Origin: Microcystis aeruginosa W13-11
Lineage (GTDB): Bacteria > Cyanobacteriota > Cyanobacteriia > Cyanobacteriales > Microcystaceae
DNA: 15,958 nucleotides
Assembly (NCBI GenBank): GCA_009995705.1
Contig: JAADBR010000122.1
Coordinates: 1 to 15,958, forward strand
Direction of reading: 5' to 3'
Each line of letters opens with the position of its first letter. Position 1 is the first letter of the stretch. Of this stretch, positions 7,078 through 14,782 are shown piece by piece. The notes beneath the pieces are model-generated. The model made no database searches and was not told the origin of the DNA. It saw only the letters and a list, made by a program, of their open reading frames with translations. The translations under genes and the position numbers were made by a program.

Positions 7078-7621
7078 TAAATTTTTATCTCTGTTGAGTG
7101 AAATTACTGGAATCCCTCAATTATTACCTGATGAATATTTGTATGCTGGTGGAATTAGCTTGATGGCTCAAGGGTGCTTCCTCAATCCTCACATAGATAA
7201 TTCCCATGATAAAGACAGAAGGAATTACAGAGTTCTCAATTTACTGTACTATGTAACACCAGATTGGCAAGAGGGTTATGGAGGCAATTTAGAACTGTGG
7301 GATAATGGATAAAAATCTCCTCAGAGAACAATTTGGAGCAAATTTAACAGGCTAGTAATTATGAAAACAGACAAAAGTTCATATCATTCTGTCAATCCAG
7401 TTATATATAATGGTTCGAGATGTTGTGTATCCAACTATTATTTTTCTCCCGTATCACCCGAAAGTGAAGATTATTTTCATGTCACCTCTTTTCGAGGACG
7501 ACCCGAACAAAAACTTCGAGACTTGGTGCTACAAGCAGACATAGTTATTCGTGAAAGCATCCGCAAGATTTTTTCTCAAGGAATTATTAAACCTTGGCAC
7601 ACCTATAGGAAATGAAAAATT

Positions 7622-8401
7622 ATGCAACTTACTGCCTCCCTTGTCCTTTACAAAAATGACCCTGACATAGTTAGCCAAGCAATTAGATCTCTGTTCAGCA
7701 CACCAATAGAAATTAATTTATCCGTAGTAGATAACTCTCCCACCGACGAACTCAAAAAAATCTTTGATAATTTTCAGGAATATGATATAGATTATTACTT
7801 CAATAATGGTAATAACGTTGGTTTTGGTCAAGCACATAACCTAGCTATTACTAGAGCTAAAAATTATGATTATCATTTAGTTATCAATCCAGATGTTTAT
7901 TTTGATAATAATGTGATAACTGAGCTTATTCACTACCTTGATAAGCACCAAGAGGTGGGATTGATTACTCCAAAAATATCTTACCCTAACGGGGATATCC
8001 AATACCTTTGCAAGCGTCAACCTACGGTTTTGACCTTATTTATTAGACGTTTTATTCCTAAAAAAATGCAATTTCTTTTCAAAAAGAGATTAGACTGGTA
8101 TGAAATGCGAGATATTAGCTATAACCAGATAATAGAAGTACCGATTATTAGTGGTTGTTTTATGCTATTTAACAGAAAATATTTAGATGATATTGGCTAT
8201 TTTGATAAAAATATGTTCATGTATTTTGAAGATTATGATTTGACCCTTAGAATGTCTAAAAAATACAAAACCATACTTTACCCCCATGTGAATATTTATC
8301 ATCATTGGGCAAGAGGAGCGCATAACTCTACTAAGCTGGCTATAGTTTTTGCTCAATCGGCTGTGTATTTTTTTAATAAACATGGTTGGAAACTTTACTA
8401 G
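7622..8401 (+). CDS. GT2-family glycosyltransferase, WbbL/rhamnosyltransferase-like
   Basis: An intact 259-residue GT-A enzyme. Motifs in order: MQLTASLVLYKND start, VVDNSPTD (35-42), NNVGFGQAHN (64-73) typical of the WbbL-like rhamnosyltransferase branch, the metal-binding NPD at 89-91, PIISGCFMLFNR (174-185), and FMYFEDYDLTLR (199-210) with the catalytic-region acidic pair. It would add a deoxyhexose such as rhamnose to a lipid-linked glycan in the cytoplasm; the exact sugar is inferred from family resemblance. It starts 6 bases after the end of the oxygenase gene and 20 bases before the epimerase gene, so the three were probably one transcription unit. Its first 74 bases are duplicated at 5267. 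Confidence 0.88.
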   Translation: MQLTASLVLYKNDPDIVSQAIRSLFSTPIEINLSVVDNSPTDELKKIFDNFQEYDIDYYFNNGNNVGFGQAHNLAITRAKNYDYHLVINPDVYFDNNVITELIHYLDKHQEVGLITPKISYPNGDIQYLCKRQPTVLTLFIRRFIPKKMQFLFKKRLDWYEMRDISYNQIIEVPIISGCFMLFNRKYLDDIGYFDKNMFMYFEDYDLTLRMSKKYKTILYPHVNIYHHWARGAHNSTKLAIVFAQSAVYFFNKHGWKLY

Positions 8402-8421
8402 ACCTGATTGAATAATCGATA

Positions 8422-9402
8422 ATGAAAAACGTTTTAGTTACAGGTTCTACCGGCTTTATTGGCGGCCACTTACTGCCAACTTTACATCAACATAACTACC
8501 AGATAACAGCGGCAATCCGCCAAGAATTTGAGTTTCCCGCATCCCTGTCAATTAAGACTATCAAAGTTGGCGAAATTGATGATATGACCGATTGGCAAGA
8601 AGCATTGCTAGGCATTGATACCGTTATTCATCTAGCAGGACGCGCTCATATCCTTCATGAGACTATTGCCAATCCAGAAGCAGCATTTATAAAAGTTAAC
8701 ACTAAGGGGACTATTAACCTAGTTAAGCAGTCGCTAAAAGCGGGAGTTAAACACTTTATTTTTGTCAGTTCTATTCATGCTATGGCTGCTGAAAGTGATG
8801 ATATTCTTAACGAAAACTCTCCCTGTCACCCCGATAGTCCCTATGGTCGTAGTAAATTGCAAGCAGAACAGGCTTTAATTAACCTTGCCAAAGATAGTAA
8901 CATGACTTGGACAATCCTTCGTCCTACTCTAGTTTACGGGCCAGGTAATCGCGCTAATATGGAGCGCTTGATGAAACTAATTAAACGGGGATTACCTTTA
9001 CCCTTTGGTGCAATAAAAAATCGCCGCAGTTTTGTCTTTGTGGGTAACTTAGTTGCTGCCATTATTACCTGTTTAGATCATCCCAATGCCGCTAATCAAA
9101 TCTTTTTAATTAGCGATAACCAAGCTGTTTCTACTCCTCAATTAATTCGACTCATTGCTCAACAAATTCAACAACCCTGTCAACTGCTACCCATCCCCAC
9201 TATTTTACTTAGATTCTTAGGTTATCTGGGTGATAGGATAGAATCTATAACAGGGAAAAACCTCCCTTTTAATACCTATAATATCGATCGCTTGCTTGGT
9301 TCTCTTACCGTTGACTCTAGCTGTATTCAAAAAACCCTGGATTGGCAACCTCCCTTTACTTTAGAGCAAGGATTAGCTCGAACCATTCAGGCAGAAAATT
9401 AG
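8422..9402 (+). CDS. NAD-dependent sugar-nucleotide epimerase/dehydratase (extended SDR)
   Basis: A complete 326-residue extended short-chain dehydrogenase/reductase. The NAD-binding GSTGFIG (GxxGxxG at 8, 11 and 14) opens the Rossmann fold. TVIHLAGRAH follows, then the serine of FVSSIHAMA and the catalytic tyrosine and lysine in SPYGRSK. RPTLVYGPGNRANM is the usual sugar-nucleotide-binding segment. Sequence style is close to the WbpV/WcaG-like group, which make or reduce UDP-sugars for O-antigen, such as UDP-GlcNAc 4-epimerases or 4-keto reductases; which reaction cannot be settled here. It likely supplies a donor to the glycosyltransferases upstream and ends the sugar cluster. No ribosome site is obvious. 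The next gene points toward it, with only 22 bases between. Confidence 0.85.
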   Translation: MKNVLVTGSTGFIGGHLLPTLHQHNYQITAAIRQEFEFPASLSIKTIKVGEIDDMTDWQEALLGIDTVIHLAGRAHILHETIANPEAAFIKVNTKGTINLVKQSLKAGVKHFIFVSSIHAMAAESDDILNENSPCHPDSPYGRSKLQAEQALINLAKDSNMTWTILRPTLVYGPGNRANMERLMKLIKRGLPLPFGAIKNRRSFVFVGNLVAAIITCLDHPNAANQIFLISDNQAVSTPQLIRLIAQQIQQPCQLLPIPTILLRFLGYLGDRIESITGKNLPFNTYNIDRLLGSLTVDSSCIQKTLDWQPPFTLEQGLARTIQAEN

Positions 9403-9424
9403 TGATCAGCTGGTCAAAAAGGCT

Positions 9425-12133
9425 TCATAATTCAAGTTCCGCTTTGACAAAATCGGGGGTTTTATAGAGAGAAAACCCCACTTTAGCGGCTATCATCTGC
9501 ATAGCGCGATTATCCCTTAAAATTTGCCCTTCAATTCCCTCTAATCCTTCCTTTTTGCCAATAGTGACTAAACGCTGTAGTAACTCAGTACCAATACCCT
9601 GACCTTGATAGTCATCCCTAACTAATAGGTCAAATTCTGCCATATTAACGCCATGTAGTTTATTTAAGCGTCCTATAGCGATAATTTCTGGCTCTTCCAT
9701 CTGATCGTTATTAATCTCTACCACTAAAGTCATTACTCGATCGTAGTCGATAAAACAAATGCGCGTAAGACGATCATAAGCGGTTTGGCGATCGAGATTG
9801 ACAAGATGAAAATAACGATAATAAATGGTTTCTTGGGAGAGATAATGGTGAAATTGTCGCACTAAAGGCTCATCCGCTGCCCGAATCGGACGAATTAGCA
9901 CCTTTAAGCCTCTTTTTGTCGTCCAAGGCCCTATATAATGTTCGGGATAGGGACGGATTGTCGGATGAGATAACTTTTCTGGGGGTGTAGTTGGAGGATG
10001 AAGAAGGATAGAAGCGGAAAGGGCGATCAATTGCTCTGAATCGGCAAAAAAGGGATTAATATCGATAGTTTTAATGCGAGGTTGTTCACTGACCAAGTTA
10101 CTAAATCTAACGATTATTTGCTCCAAATTCGCTAAATTAAGCGATTTAAGCCCATTTAGTCCCTGAAAAGCCCGATAAATCTTGGTTTTTTCTAAAAGTC
10201 GGCGAGCGAGATTAGTATTTAAAGGAGGTAGAGCGGTGGCGTAATCTTGAAAAATATCGACTAAACGACCACCTGCACCGAAAATTATCGCCGGTCCGAA
10301 CTGATCATCGTAATTAGAGCCGATAATTAACTCATATCCTCGATTTATCTCTAACATTGGTTGAATACTCACCCCGAGAAAATGCTCCCGACCCACTTGT
10401 GCGCTAATATTAGCTTCGATCGCCTGATATGCTTGTGCGACTGCCATAGCGGAAAAAAGCGGCAATTGTACCCCACCCACCGCGCTTTTATGGATAATCG
10501 TCTGGGAATGCAGTTTCATCACCACAGGATAACCGAGAGATTCAGCGAGATTAACTGCTTCTGCGGCACTTTCAGCAATTTCAGTGACAATAACAGGGAT
10601 TCCATAAGCTTTCAGTATAGTTAAAGACTCTGGCTCACTGAGAATTGTTCTATCTTCTGCTTGCTCGATAATCTGGCTCACTAAAGCTCGATCAAAGCCA
10701 TTTTCCTGAGAATTGGTTAAAATTGGCGTTTGATAAAGACCACGGAGATTCTCTTCATATTTCCAGAGCAAATTAAACACCCGGGATGCCGAATCGGGAT
10801 AGCGATAGGTAGGGATACCCTGCTGATTTAATAACGCTAATCCCTCTGCAATGCCCTCTCCCCCCATCAAACTTGCTAAAATGGGTTTTTTGCTATTTTG
10901 AGCGATTGAGGCGATGCTACGGGCAATTTCTCGCAGATCGGTGTTAAAGCGAGGCGAGAGAATCATCAACACCGCGTCGGTATGTACATCCGCTAAAGCG
11001 ATCTCTAGAGCGCGCGCGTAGCTATCGGGATCGCTGCTGCGACGCAGATCGATGGGATTTTGTGGGACAATATCCGCAGGAAAAAGGGGCGCTAGTTTTC
11101 CGATGGTTGCGGGGGTAAGGGTTGCCAGTTGTCCATCTTCCGCTAGTAAAGCCGAGGCCGCTAAAAGAGCGGGAGCAACACCATTGCTGATGATTGCCAA
11201 GCGTTTTCCCCGGGGAAATCGGGGAATTTTCCCTAAAACTTGCGTGATATTCAAGAGATCAGCCATTCTTTGTACTTCCACGATGCCACAGCGAGCAAAG
11301 GCAGCGGAGAGAGTTAGCTGATCGCTAGTTAATTTACCAGCATGGGAAAGAGCAGTGGAGTCAAAGTAGGTACTGTGGCGACTAATGGCGATAATTGGTT
11401 TATTTAGGGCAACTTCTCGGGCCGAGGACAGAAAAGAGCGGGCATTATTCAGGGATTCCAAGTAGATAACGATGCTTTTGGTTTGGGGATCGTCTCCTAA
11501 ATAATAGAGTAATTCGCCCCAATCCACATCTAAAAGAACTCCGAGGGAGATAAAGTGACTAAAACCGACATTTTCGCTTAAACTCCAATCAAGCACGGCA
11601 TCAGCGATCGCCCCACTTTGACTAATCAGAGCAATTGAACCGGTTTTCGGCAGGATGGGGGAAAAGGTGGCGTTAAGATTTTGGCTGAGATTGCAGATTC
11701 CTGAGCTATGGGGACCGATGATGCGTAATTTTTGACCAGCGATCGCTTTAATTTCCCTAAGTAAATTTTCCCCCATCTGGCCAGTTTCCCGAAAACCCGT
11801 GGAGAGAATCAGGGCGCATTTAACCTGTTTTTCGACAGATTGGGCGATAATAGCGGGAATTTCGGGAGCGGGAGCGGTGATAATTACCAGATCGATCGCG
11901 GCTGGGATATCTGGTAAACTGCTATAGATGGGAAGATCGAGCCAGTTTTCGGGGTGAGGATTAACTAGATAAAGGCGGTGCTGACCGGGATTATCATAGA
12001 GATTATTTAAAAGAGTGCGATCAAGTTGGGGATTTTCGCCATTAAATCCCACCACAGCGATGGTTTTTGGCTCAAAAAAGGCTCTTATGGTTTGATGTTC
12101 GCCACCAAGAGGCTCTAAGATGGAATTTAACAT
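9425..12133 (-). CDS. Acyl-CoA synthetase (NDP-forming) fused to a GNAT acetyltransferase
   Basis: This 902-residue protein has the layout of bacterial Pat/Pka-type protein acetyltransferases: CoA-binding Rossmann domain (about 18-125, starting FFEPKTIAVVGF), succinyl-CoA-ligase-like domains (about 140-450), ATP-grasp (about 500-700, with HKSAVGGV) and a C-terminal GNAT domain (about 745-902) with acetyl-CoA loop QGQGIG at 843-848. A histidine is kept in SHAGK (H264), where true ADP-forming acyl-CoA synthetases carry the phosphorylated His; E. coli PatZ-type proteins are thought to have lost it, so ligase activity may persist. Likely roles are lysine acetylation of metabolic enzymes or acyl-CoA formation. 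I chose ATG at 12133 because GGGAG sits 8 bases ahead; a GTG at 12178 would start inside a simple repeat and add a GSGSG-like lead. It is convergent with the epimerase gene and divergent from gcvH. Confidence 0.88.
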   Translation of the reverse strand: MLNSILEPLGGEHQTIRAFFEPKTIAVVGFNGENPQLDRTLLNNLYDNPGQHRLYLVNPHPENWLDLPIYSSLPDIPAAIDLVIITAPAPEIPAIIAQSVEKQVKCALILSTGFRETGQMGENLLREIKAIAGQKLRIIGPHSSGICNLSQNLNATFSPILPKTGSIALISQSGAIADAVLDWSLSENVGFSHFISLGVLLDVDWGELLYYLGDDPQTKSIVIYLESLNNARSFLSSAREVALNKPIIAISRHSTYFDSTALSHAGKLTSDQLTLSAAFARCGIVEVQRMADLLNITQVLGKIPRFPRGKRLAIISNGVAPALLAASALLAEDGQLATLTPATIGKLAPLFPADIVPQNPIDLRRSSDPDSYARALEIALADVHTDAVLMILSPRFNTDLREIARSIASIAQNSKKPILASLMGGEGIAEGLALLNQQGIPTYRYPDSASRVFNLLWKYEENLRGLYQTPILTNSQENGFDRALVSQIIEQAEDRTILSEPESLTILKAYGIPVIVTEIAESAAEAVNLAESLGYPVVMKLHSQTIIHKSAVGGVQLPLFSAMAVAQAYQAIEANISAQVGREHFLGVSIQPMLEINRGYELIIGSNYDDQFGPAIIFGAGGRLVDIFQDYATALPPLNTNLARRLLEKTKIYRAFQGLNGLKSLNLANLEQIIVRFSNLVSEQPRIKTIDINPFFADSEQLIALSASILLHPPTTPPEKLSHPTIRPYPEHYIGPWTTKRGLKVLIRPIRAADEPLVRQFHHYLSQETIYYRYFHLVNLDRQTAYDRLTRICFIDYDRVMTLVVEINNDQMEEPEIIAIGRLNKLHGVNMAEFDLLVRDDYQGQGIGTELLQRLVTIGKKEGLEGIEGQILRDNRAMQMIAAKVGFSLYKTPDFVKAELEL

Positions 12134-12164
12134 AATTGACGCTCCCGATAACTTTAAAAACCCA

Positions 12165-12190
12165 CTCCCACTTCCCACTTCCCACTCTCT
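12165..12190. repeat. Short tandem repeat of CTTCCCA (7-mer)
   Basis: CTTCCCA is repeated at 12171-12177 and 12178-12184, with degenerate partial units on both sides (CTCCCA at 12165-12170, CTCTCTA from 12185). It lies in the 161-bp divergent region between the synthetase gene and gcvH. Heptamer tandem repeats of this kind are common in cyanobacterial intergenic DNA. No clear promoter pair stands out in the rest of the divergent region. Confidence 0.6.
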
Positions 12191-12294
12191 ATACCTTTCA
12201 AACAGGATTTAGTATAAAACAGCCCCACCCGATCAACATTTTCCCCAAGAGATCTAGTAAACTAACTGATGCTGTAAATATTTAGAGACAAACG

Positions 12295-12690
12295 ATGGAA
12301 CTGGAATATCCCGAGGATTTGAGATACCTAGAAACCCACGAATACGTCAGACTCGAAGGTGAAATCGCTACCTTGGGAATTAGTGCTTTTGCCGTCGATC
12401 AATTGGGTGATATCGTGTTTCTAGAATTGCCCGAATTGGGAGAGGTGCTGGAAGTAGGTAGTAGTTTCGGCACGATCGAATCGGTAAAAGCGGTAGAAGA
12501 TCTTTATCCCCCCGTTTCGGGAACCGTAGTTGATCGCAATCAAGCGATGATTGACTCCCCCGATTTAATTGCCGATGATCCCCACGGGGAGGGTTGGTTA
12601 TTAAAAGTGCGGGTAGAAAATCCCGGTACTGCCTTGGCTGATACCCTCTCCGCTAGTGAATACCGCACCCAAGTAGCAGGGGAAAGTTAA
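12295..12690 (+). CDS. gcvH: Glycine cleavage system H protein
   Basis: A complete 131-residue H protein, the usual length. It carries the methylamine intermediate between the P, T and L proteins of the glycine cleavage complex, which in cyanobacteria handles glycine from photorespiration. HEYVRLEGEIATLGIS marks the start of the lipoyl fold. The lipoylated lysine is K65 in IESVKAVEDL (61-70), followed by PPVSGTVVDRN, and the C-terminal GEGWLLKVRV is typical. Neither gcvT nor gcvP is next to it, as often in cyanobacteria. A strong terminator at 12747 ends its transcript. The ATG has no marked ribosome site, but the N-terminus matches the family start. Confidence 0.96.
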   Translation: MELEYPEDLRYLETHEYVRLEGEIATLGISAFAVDQLGDIVFLELPELGEVLEVGSSFGTIESVKAVEDLYPPVSGTVVDRNQAMIDSPDLIADDPHGEGWLLKVRVENPGTALADTLSASEYRTQVAGES

Positions 12691-12746
12691 CTAATATTAA
12701 CAACAGGGAGCCAGACCCTCACACTATCATAATCATAGAAAGAATT

Positions 12747-12782
12747 AAAAATCCAGGAAGCGATCGAGTCTTCCTGATTTTT
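12747..12782 (+). terminator. Intrinsic terminator after gcvH
   Basis: AAAAATCCAGGAAG (12747-12760) pairs with CTTCCTGATTTTT (12770-12782) along 13 base pairs with one bulged C. The loop is CGATCGAGT, and the right arm ends in a T-run. The A-run and T-run make it able to act on both strands. An in-frame TTG at 12781 for the next gene falls inside this T-run, which argues against that start. Confidence 0.85.
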
Positions 12783-12849
12783 GTCTCTAAACCGTGCTGA
12801 GACGAAATTCTTGCCCGAATCGAGTCAGGTTTCACTATTTACCCAATCT

Positions 12850-14022
12850 ATGCTAAATCCTCATCTCGCAGCGATCGAACTTTCCAAAGAGGAGGTTCAA
12901 CGCTACTCTCGACACATTATCCTGCCCGAAGTGGGCTTAGAAGGTCAAAAAAAACTAAAAGCCGCCAGTATTCTCTGCATCGGCACCGGGGGACTCGGTT
13001 CCCCGCTTTTACTCTATCTAGCGGCGGCTGGCATCGGTAGAATCGGTATTGTTGACTTCGATATCGTCGATAGTTCCAATCTGCAACGTCAAATTATTCA
13101 CGGCACTTCTTGGGTAGGTAAACCGAAAATTGTTTCCGCTAAGGACAGAATTCTAGAAATTAACCCCTATTGTCAGGTGGATTTGTACGAAACCCGCATA
13201 AGTTCCGAAAATGCCCTTGACATTTTAGCTCCCTATGATGTGGTCATCGACGGGACAGATAATTTCCCCACCCGTTATCTGACTAATGATGCTTGTGTTC
13301 TTCTGGACAAACCCAACGTCTATGGCTCAATTTTCCGATTTGAAGGACAGGCAACTGTTTTTAACTACCAAGGTGGTCCCAACTACCGCGATCTCTATCC
13401 CGAACCGCCACCACCCGGGATGGTTCCCTCCTGTGCCGAAGGCGGCGTTTTAGGAGTTTTACCAGGAGTAATCGGCACAATTCAAGCCACAGAAGCCATT
13501 AAAATTATCCTCGGCGCTCCGGATACCCTCAGTGGTCGTTTACTGCTTTACAATGCTTGGGAAATGAAATTTCGCGAGTTAAAATTGCGTCCGAATCCCA
13601 TCCGTCCCGTCATTGAAAAACTAATTGATTACGAACAATTCTGCGGTATTCCGCAAGCGAAGGCAGAAGAAGCAGCAGAACAGCAAAAAATGACAGAAAT
13701 GACCGTAGTAGAGTTAAAGGAACTACTTGACAGCAATGCCAATGATTACATTCTCATCGATGTGCGTAATCCCAACGAGTACCAAATCGCTAATATCCCC
13801 AACTCGGTATTAATTCCCCTACCCGATATCGAAAATGGTGCGGCAATTCCCAAAATTAAGGAATTAGTCAATGGTTATCGTCTTATCGCCCATTGTAAGA
13901 TGGGAGGACGTTCCGCTAAAGCCCTCGCTATCCTCAAAGAGGCAGGTATCGAAGGAATTAACGTCAAAGGTGGTATCAGTGCCTGGAGTCGCGAAGTCGA
14001 TTCCACTGTACCAGAATACTAA
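12850..14022 (+). CDS. moeB: MoeB/MoeZ-type sulfur-carrier adenylyltransferase with C-terminal rhodanese domain
   Basis: A complete 390-residue protein that adenylates the C-terminus of a sulfur-carrier protein (MoaD- or ThiS-like) and likely passes it sulfur, for molybdopterin and possibly thiamine or thiolated tRNA. The ThiF/MoeB domain has YSRHIILPEVG (19-29), nucleotide loop GTGGLGS (45-51) and DGTDNFPTR (134-142). The conserved cysteine is C195 in VPSCAEGGVLG. The rhodanese domain (about 285-390) has IDVRNPNEYQ and catalytic C349 in HCKMGGRS. Where E. coli MoeB has the first zinc CxxC, this reads NYRDLYPEPPPP, so that zinc site seems absent. ATG 12850 gives the family start MLNPHL; a TTG 69 bases earlier lies in a terminator. 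Confidence 0.93.
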   Translation: MLNPHLAAIELSKEEVQRYSRHIILPEVGLEGQKKLKAASILCIGTGGLGSPLLLYLAAAGIGRIGIVDFDIVDSSNLQRQIIHGTSWVGKPKIVSAKDRILEINPYCQVDLYETRISSENALDILAPYDVVIDGTDNFPTRYLTNDACVLLDKPNVYGSIFRFEGQATVFNYQGGPNYRDLYPEPPPPGMVPSCAEGGVLGVLPGVIGTIQATEAIKIILGAPDTLSGRLLLYNAWEMKFRELKLRPNPIRPVIEKLIDYEQFCGIPQAKAEEAAEQQKMTEMTVVELKELLDSNANDYILIDVRNPNEYQIANIPNSVLIPLPDIENGAAIPKIKELVNGYRLIAHCKMGGRSAKALAILKEAGIEGINVKGGISAWSREVDSTVPEY

Positions 14023-14033
14023 TTTTGGTCCTT

Positions 14034-14052
14034 GGGTTTTGGGGTTTTGGGG
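14034..14052 (+). repeat. G-rich tandem repeat after moeB
   Basis: GGGTTTTGGGGTTTTGGGG gives three G-runs spaced by T4, with a looser GG at 14026. It is one G-run short of a standard four-run G-quadruplex. The remaining 14053-14172 is AT- and C-rich with a small ttcataa repeat; no firm promoter with proper spacing is seen for the gene at 14173. Confidence 0.6.
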
Positions 14053-14172
14053 TATTAGTCGAATTCCCCCATCTCCCCACTTCATAATTCATAATTTCCT
14101 CCCCCCATCATTGCCCTTGAATCTGTTAAAATCAAGGCCAGTTAGCCTTAAAATCTTCGGTGTGAGCAAACA

Positions 14173-14754
14173 ATGAAAAACCATATTAAAAAAATTGCTA
14201 GTTGGAGCGCGATCGCTGCTATTTCCCTTGGCCTAGTAGAAATGAACCAAACAGCGATCGCATTTGGCAACAACAATCAATTTAGTGCCTGTATCAGTCA
14301 GATTGTCGGCACGGGAGTGAGTCCCCAAGATGCTGCCACCGCTTGTTCAGAAGCATTAATTCCCAAAGAATTATCCCGCTGTGTGGTGATGATTAAATCC
14401 AAAACCCCGATCAATGGTAATCTAGCTCTGCAAGCTTGTTTTCAAGTGCGTCGTCCCATCGACCTAGGTAACTGTGTGGTCGATATCCATCGCGCTGCCC
14501 CCTTGTTTGCCACTAATTCCCTCAAACAAGCGGAAACAGCCAAGGAACCTGATAAATTAGGGATTTCTAGACAGGTTTTAGATTCCTGTCGTCAAAGTTT
14601 ATTACCCGGTCGCTTTTCCCAATGCGTGGTCGCTGTCAGTCGTGGTGTGGACAAAAATAACCCCTCCCAAGCTTTACAAACCTGTTTAAGTGCCGAGGAT
14701 TTCCCCAGAGATCTATTCCCCAGTTATCCTCAAAATCAAGACCAGAGACCTTAA
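14173..14754 (+). CDS. Exported cysteine-rich protein with three CxxC-like (C-x11-C) repeats, function unknown
   Basis: I do not recognise a named family. The 193-residue protein starts with a lysine-bearing N-terminus and a hydrophobic run (about 9-22), with a likely signal peptidase site after AIA (28-30), so it should enter the periplasm or thylakoid lumen. The mature part has eight cysteines at 40, 58, 70, 89, 101, 139, 151 and 171. Three pairs are exactly C-x11-C (58/70, 89/101, 139/151), and each second cysteine is followed by VV (CVVMI, CVVDI, CVVAV). This indicates a repeated ~31-residue helical unit, the third delayed by a linker. Four disulfides are possible. Two HIP1 octamers lie in the signal-peptide region. 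It stands alone on the + strand, 150 bases after moeB. Confidence 0.75.
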   Translation: MKNHIKKIASWSAIAAISLGLVEMNQTAIAFGNNNQFSACISQIVGTGVSPQDAATACSEALIPKELSRCVVMIKSKTPINGNLALQACFQVRRPIDLGNCVVDIHRAAPLFATNSLKQAETAKEPDKLGISRQVLDSCRQSLLPGRFSQCVVAVSRGVDKNNPSQALQTCLSAEDFPRDLFPSYPQNQDQRP

Positions 14755-14782
14755 TCAAGATTATTTCCCCGAATGTGCCAGA

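Larger units (their letters stand above)
6606..7615 (+). pseudogene. 2-oxoglutarate/Fe(II)-dependent oxygenase gene, split by a short element and a nonsense codon
   Basis: Three open pieces belong to one gene. The first (6606-6893) ends AFQDPKF. The second resumes with LSLLSEITGIPQLLPDEYLYAGGI and ends at TAA 7310-7312. The third continues in that same frame to TGA 7613-7615. Deleting 194 bases (186-bp element plus one 8-bp duplication) joins pieces one and two as QDPKFLSLLSEI. The rebuilt gene has 271 residues with one stop after LWDNG. Iron ligands are the HxD in NPHIDNSHD and a later His, probably in SSYHSVNP; the Arg of GSRCCVSNYYFSP would bind 2-oxoglutarate. This is the 2OG-Fe(II) oxygenase fold related to prolyl 4-hydroxylases. 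A strong ribosome site AGAGGAG (6592-6598) lies 7 bases before the ATG. It may once have hydroxylated a glycan or lipid part; that is inference. No surviving piece holds the full active site. Confidence 0.88.

Noticed and set aside
7361..7615. Stand-alone gene of 84 codons starting at ATG 7361
   Set aside because: It is in the same frame as the oxygenase piece before it, separated only by TAA at 7310-7312, and encodes the distal half of that fold.
9403..9424. Near-palindrome TGATCAGCTGGTCA between the convergent genes as a terminator
   Set aside because: It has almost no loop and only a five-A run on one side; too weak to call.
10361..11321. Two + strand frames (10361-10624 and 11052-11321) inside the synthetase-acetyltransferase gene
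   Set aside because: Both are antisense shadows of a conserved 902-residue coding region, with odd composition and no ribosome sites.
12133..12178. GTG at 12178 as start of the synthetase-acetyltransferase gene
   Set aside because: It falls in the CTTCCCA repeat and gives a low-complexity lead, whereas ATG 12133 has GGGAG at a good distance and fits the domain start.
14034..14052. G-quadruplex after moeB
   Set aside because: Only three long G-runs are present; the fourth would be a GG pair, so a stable four-run structure is unlikely, and such spacers are common filler in cyanobacteria.
13864..14176. Overlapping frames across the moeB end on both strands
   Set aside because: They lie over the rhodanese domain or the simple-sequence spacer and show no protein features of their own.
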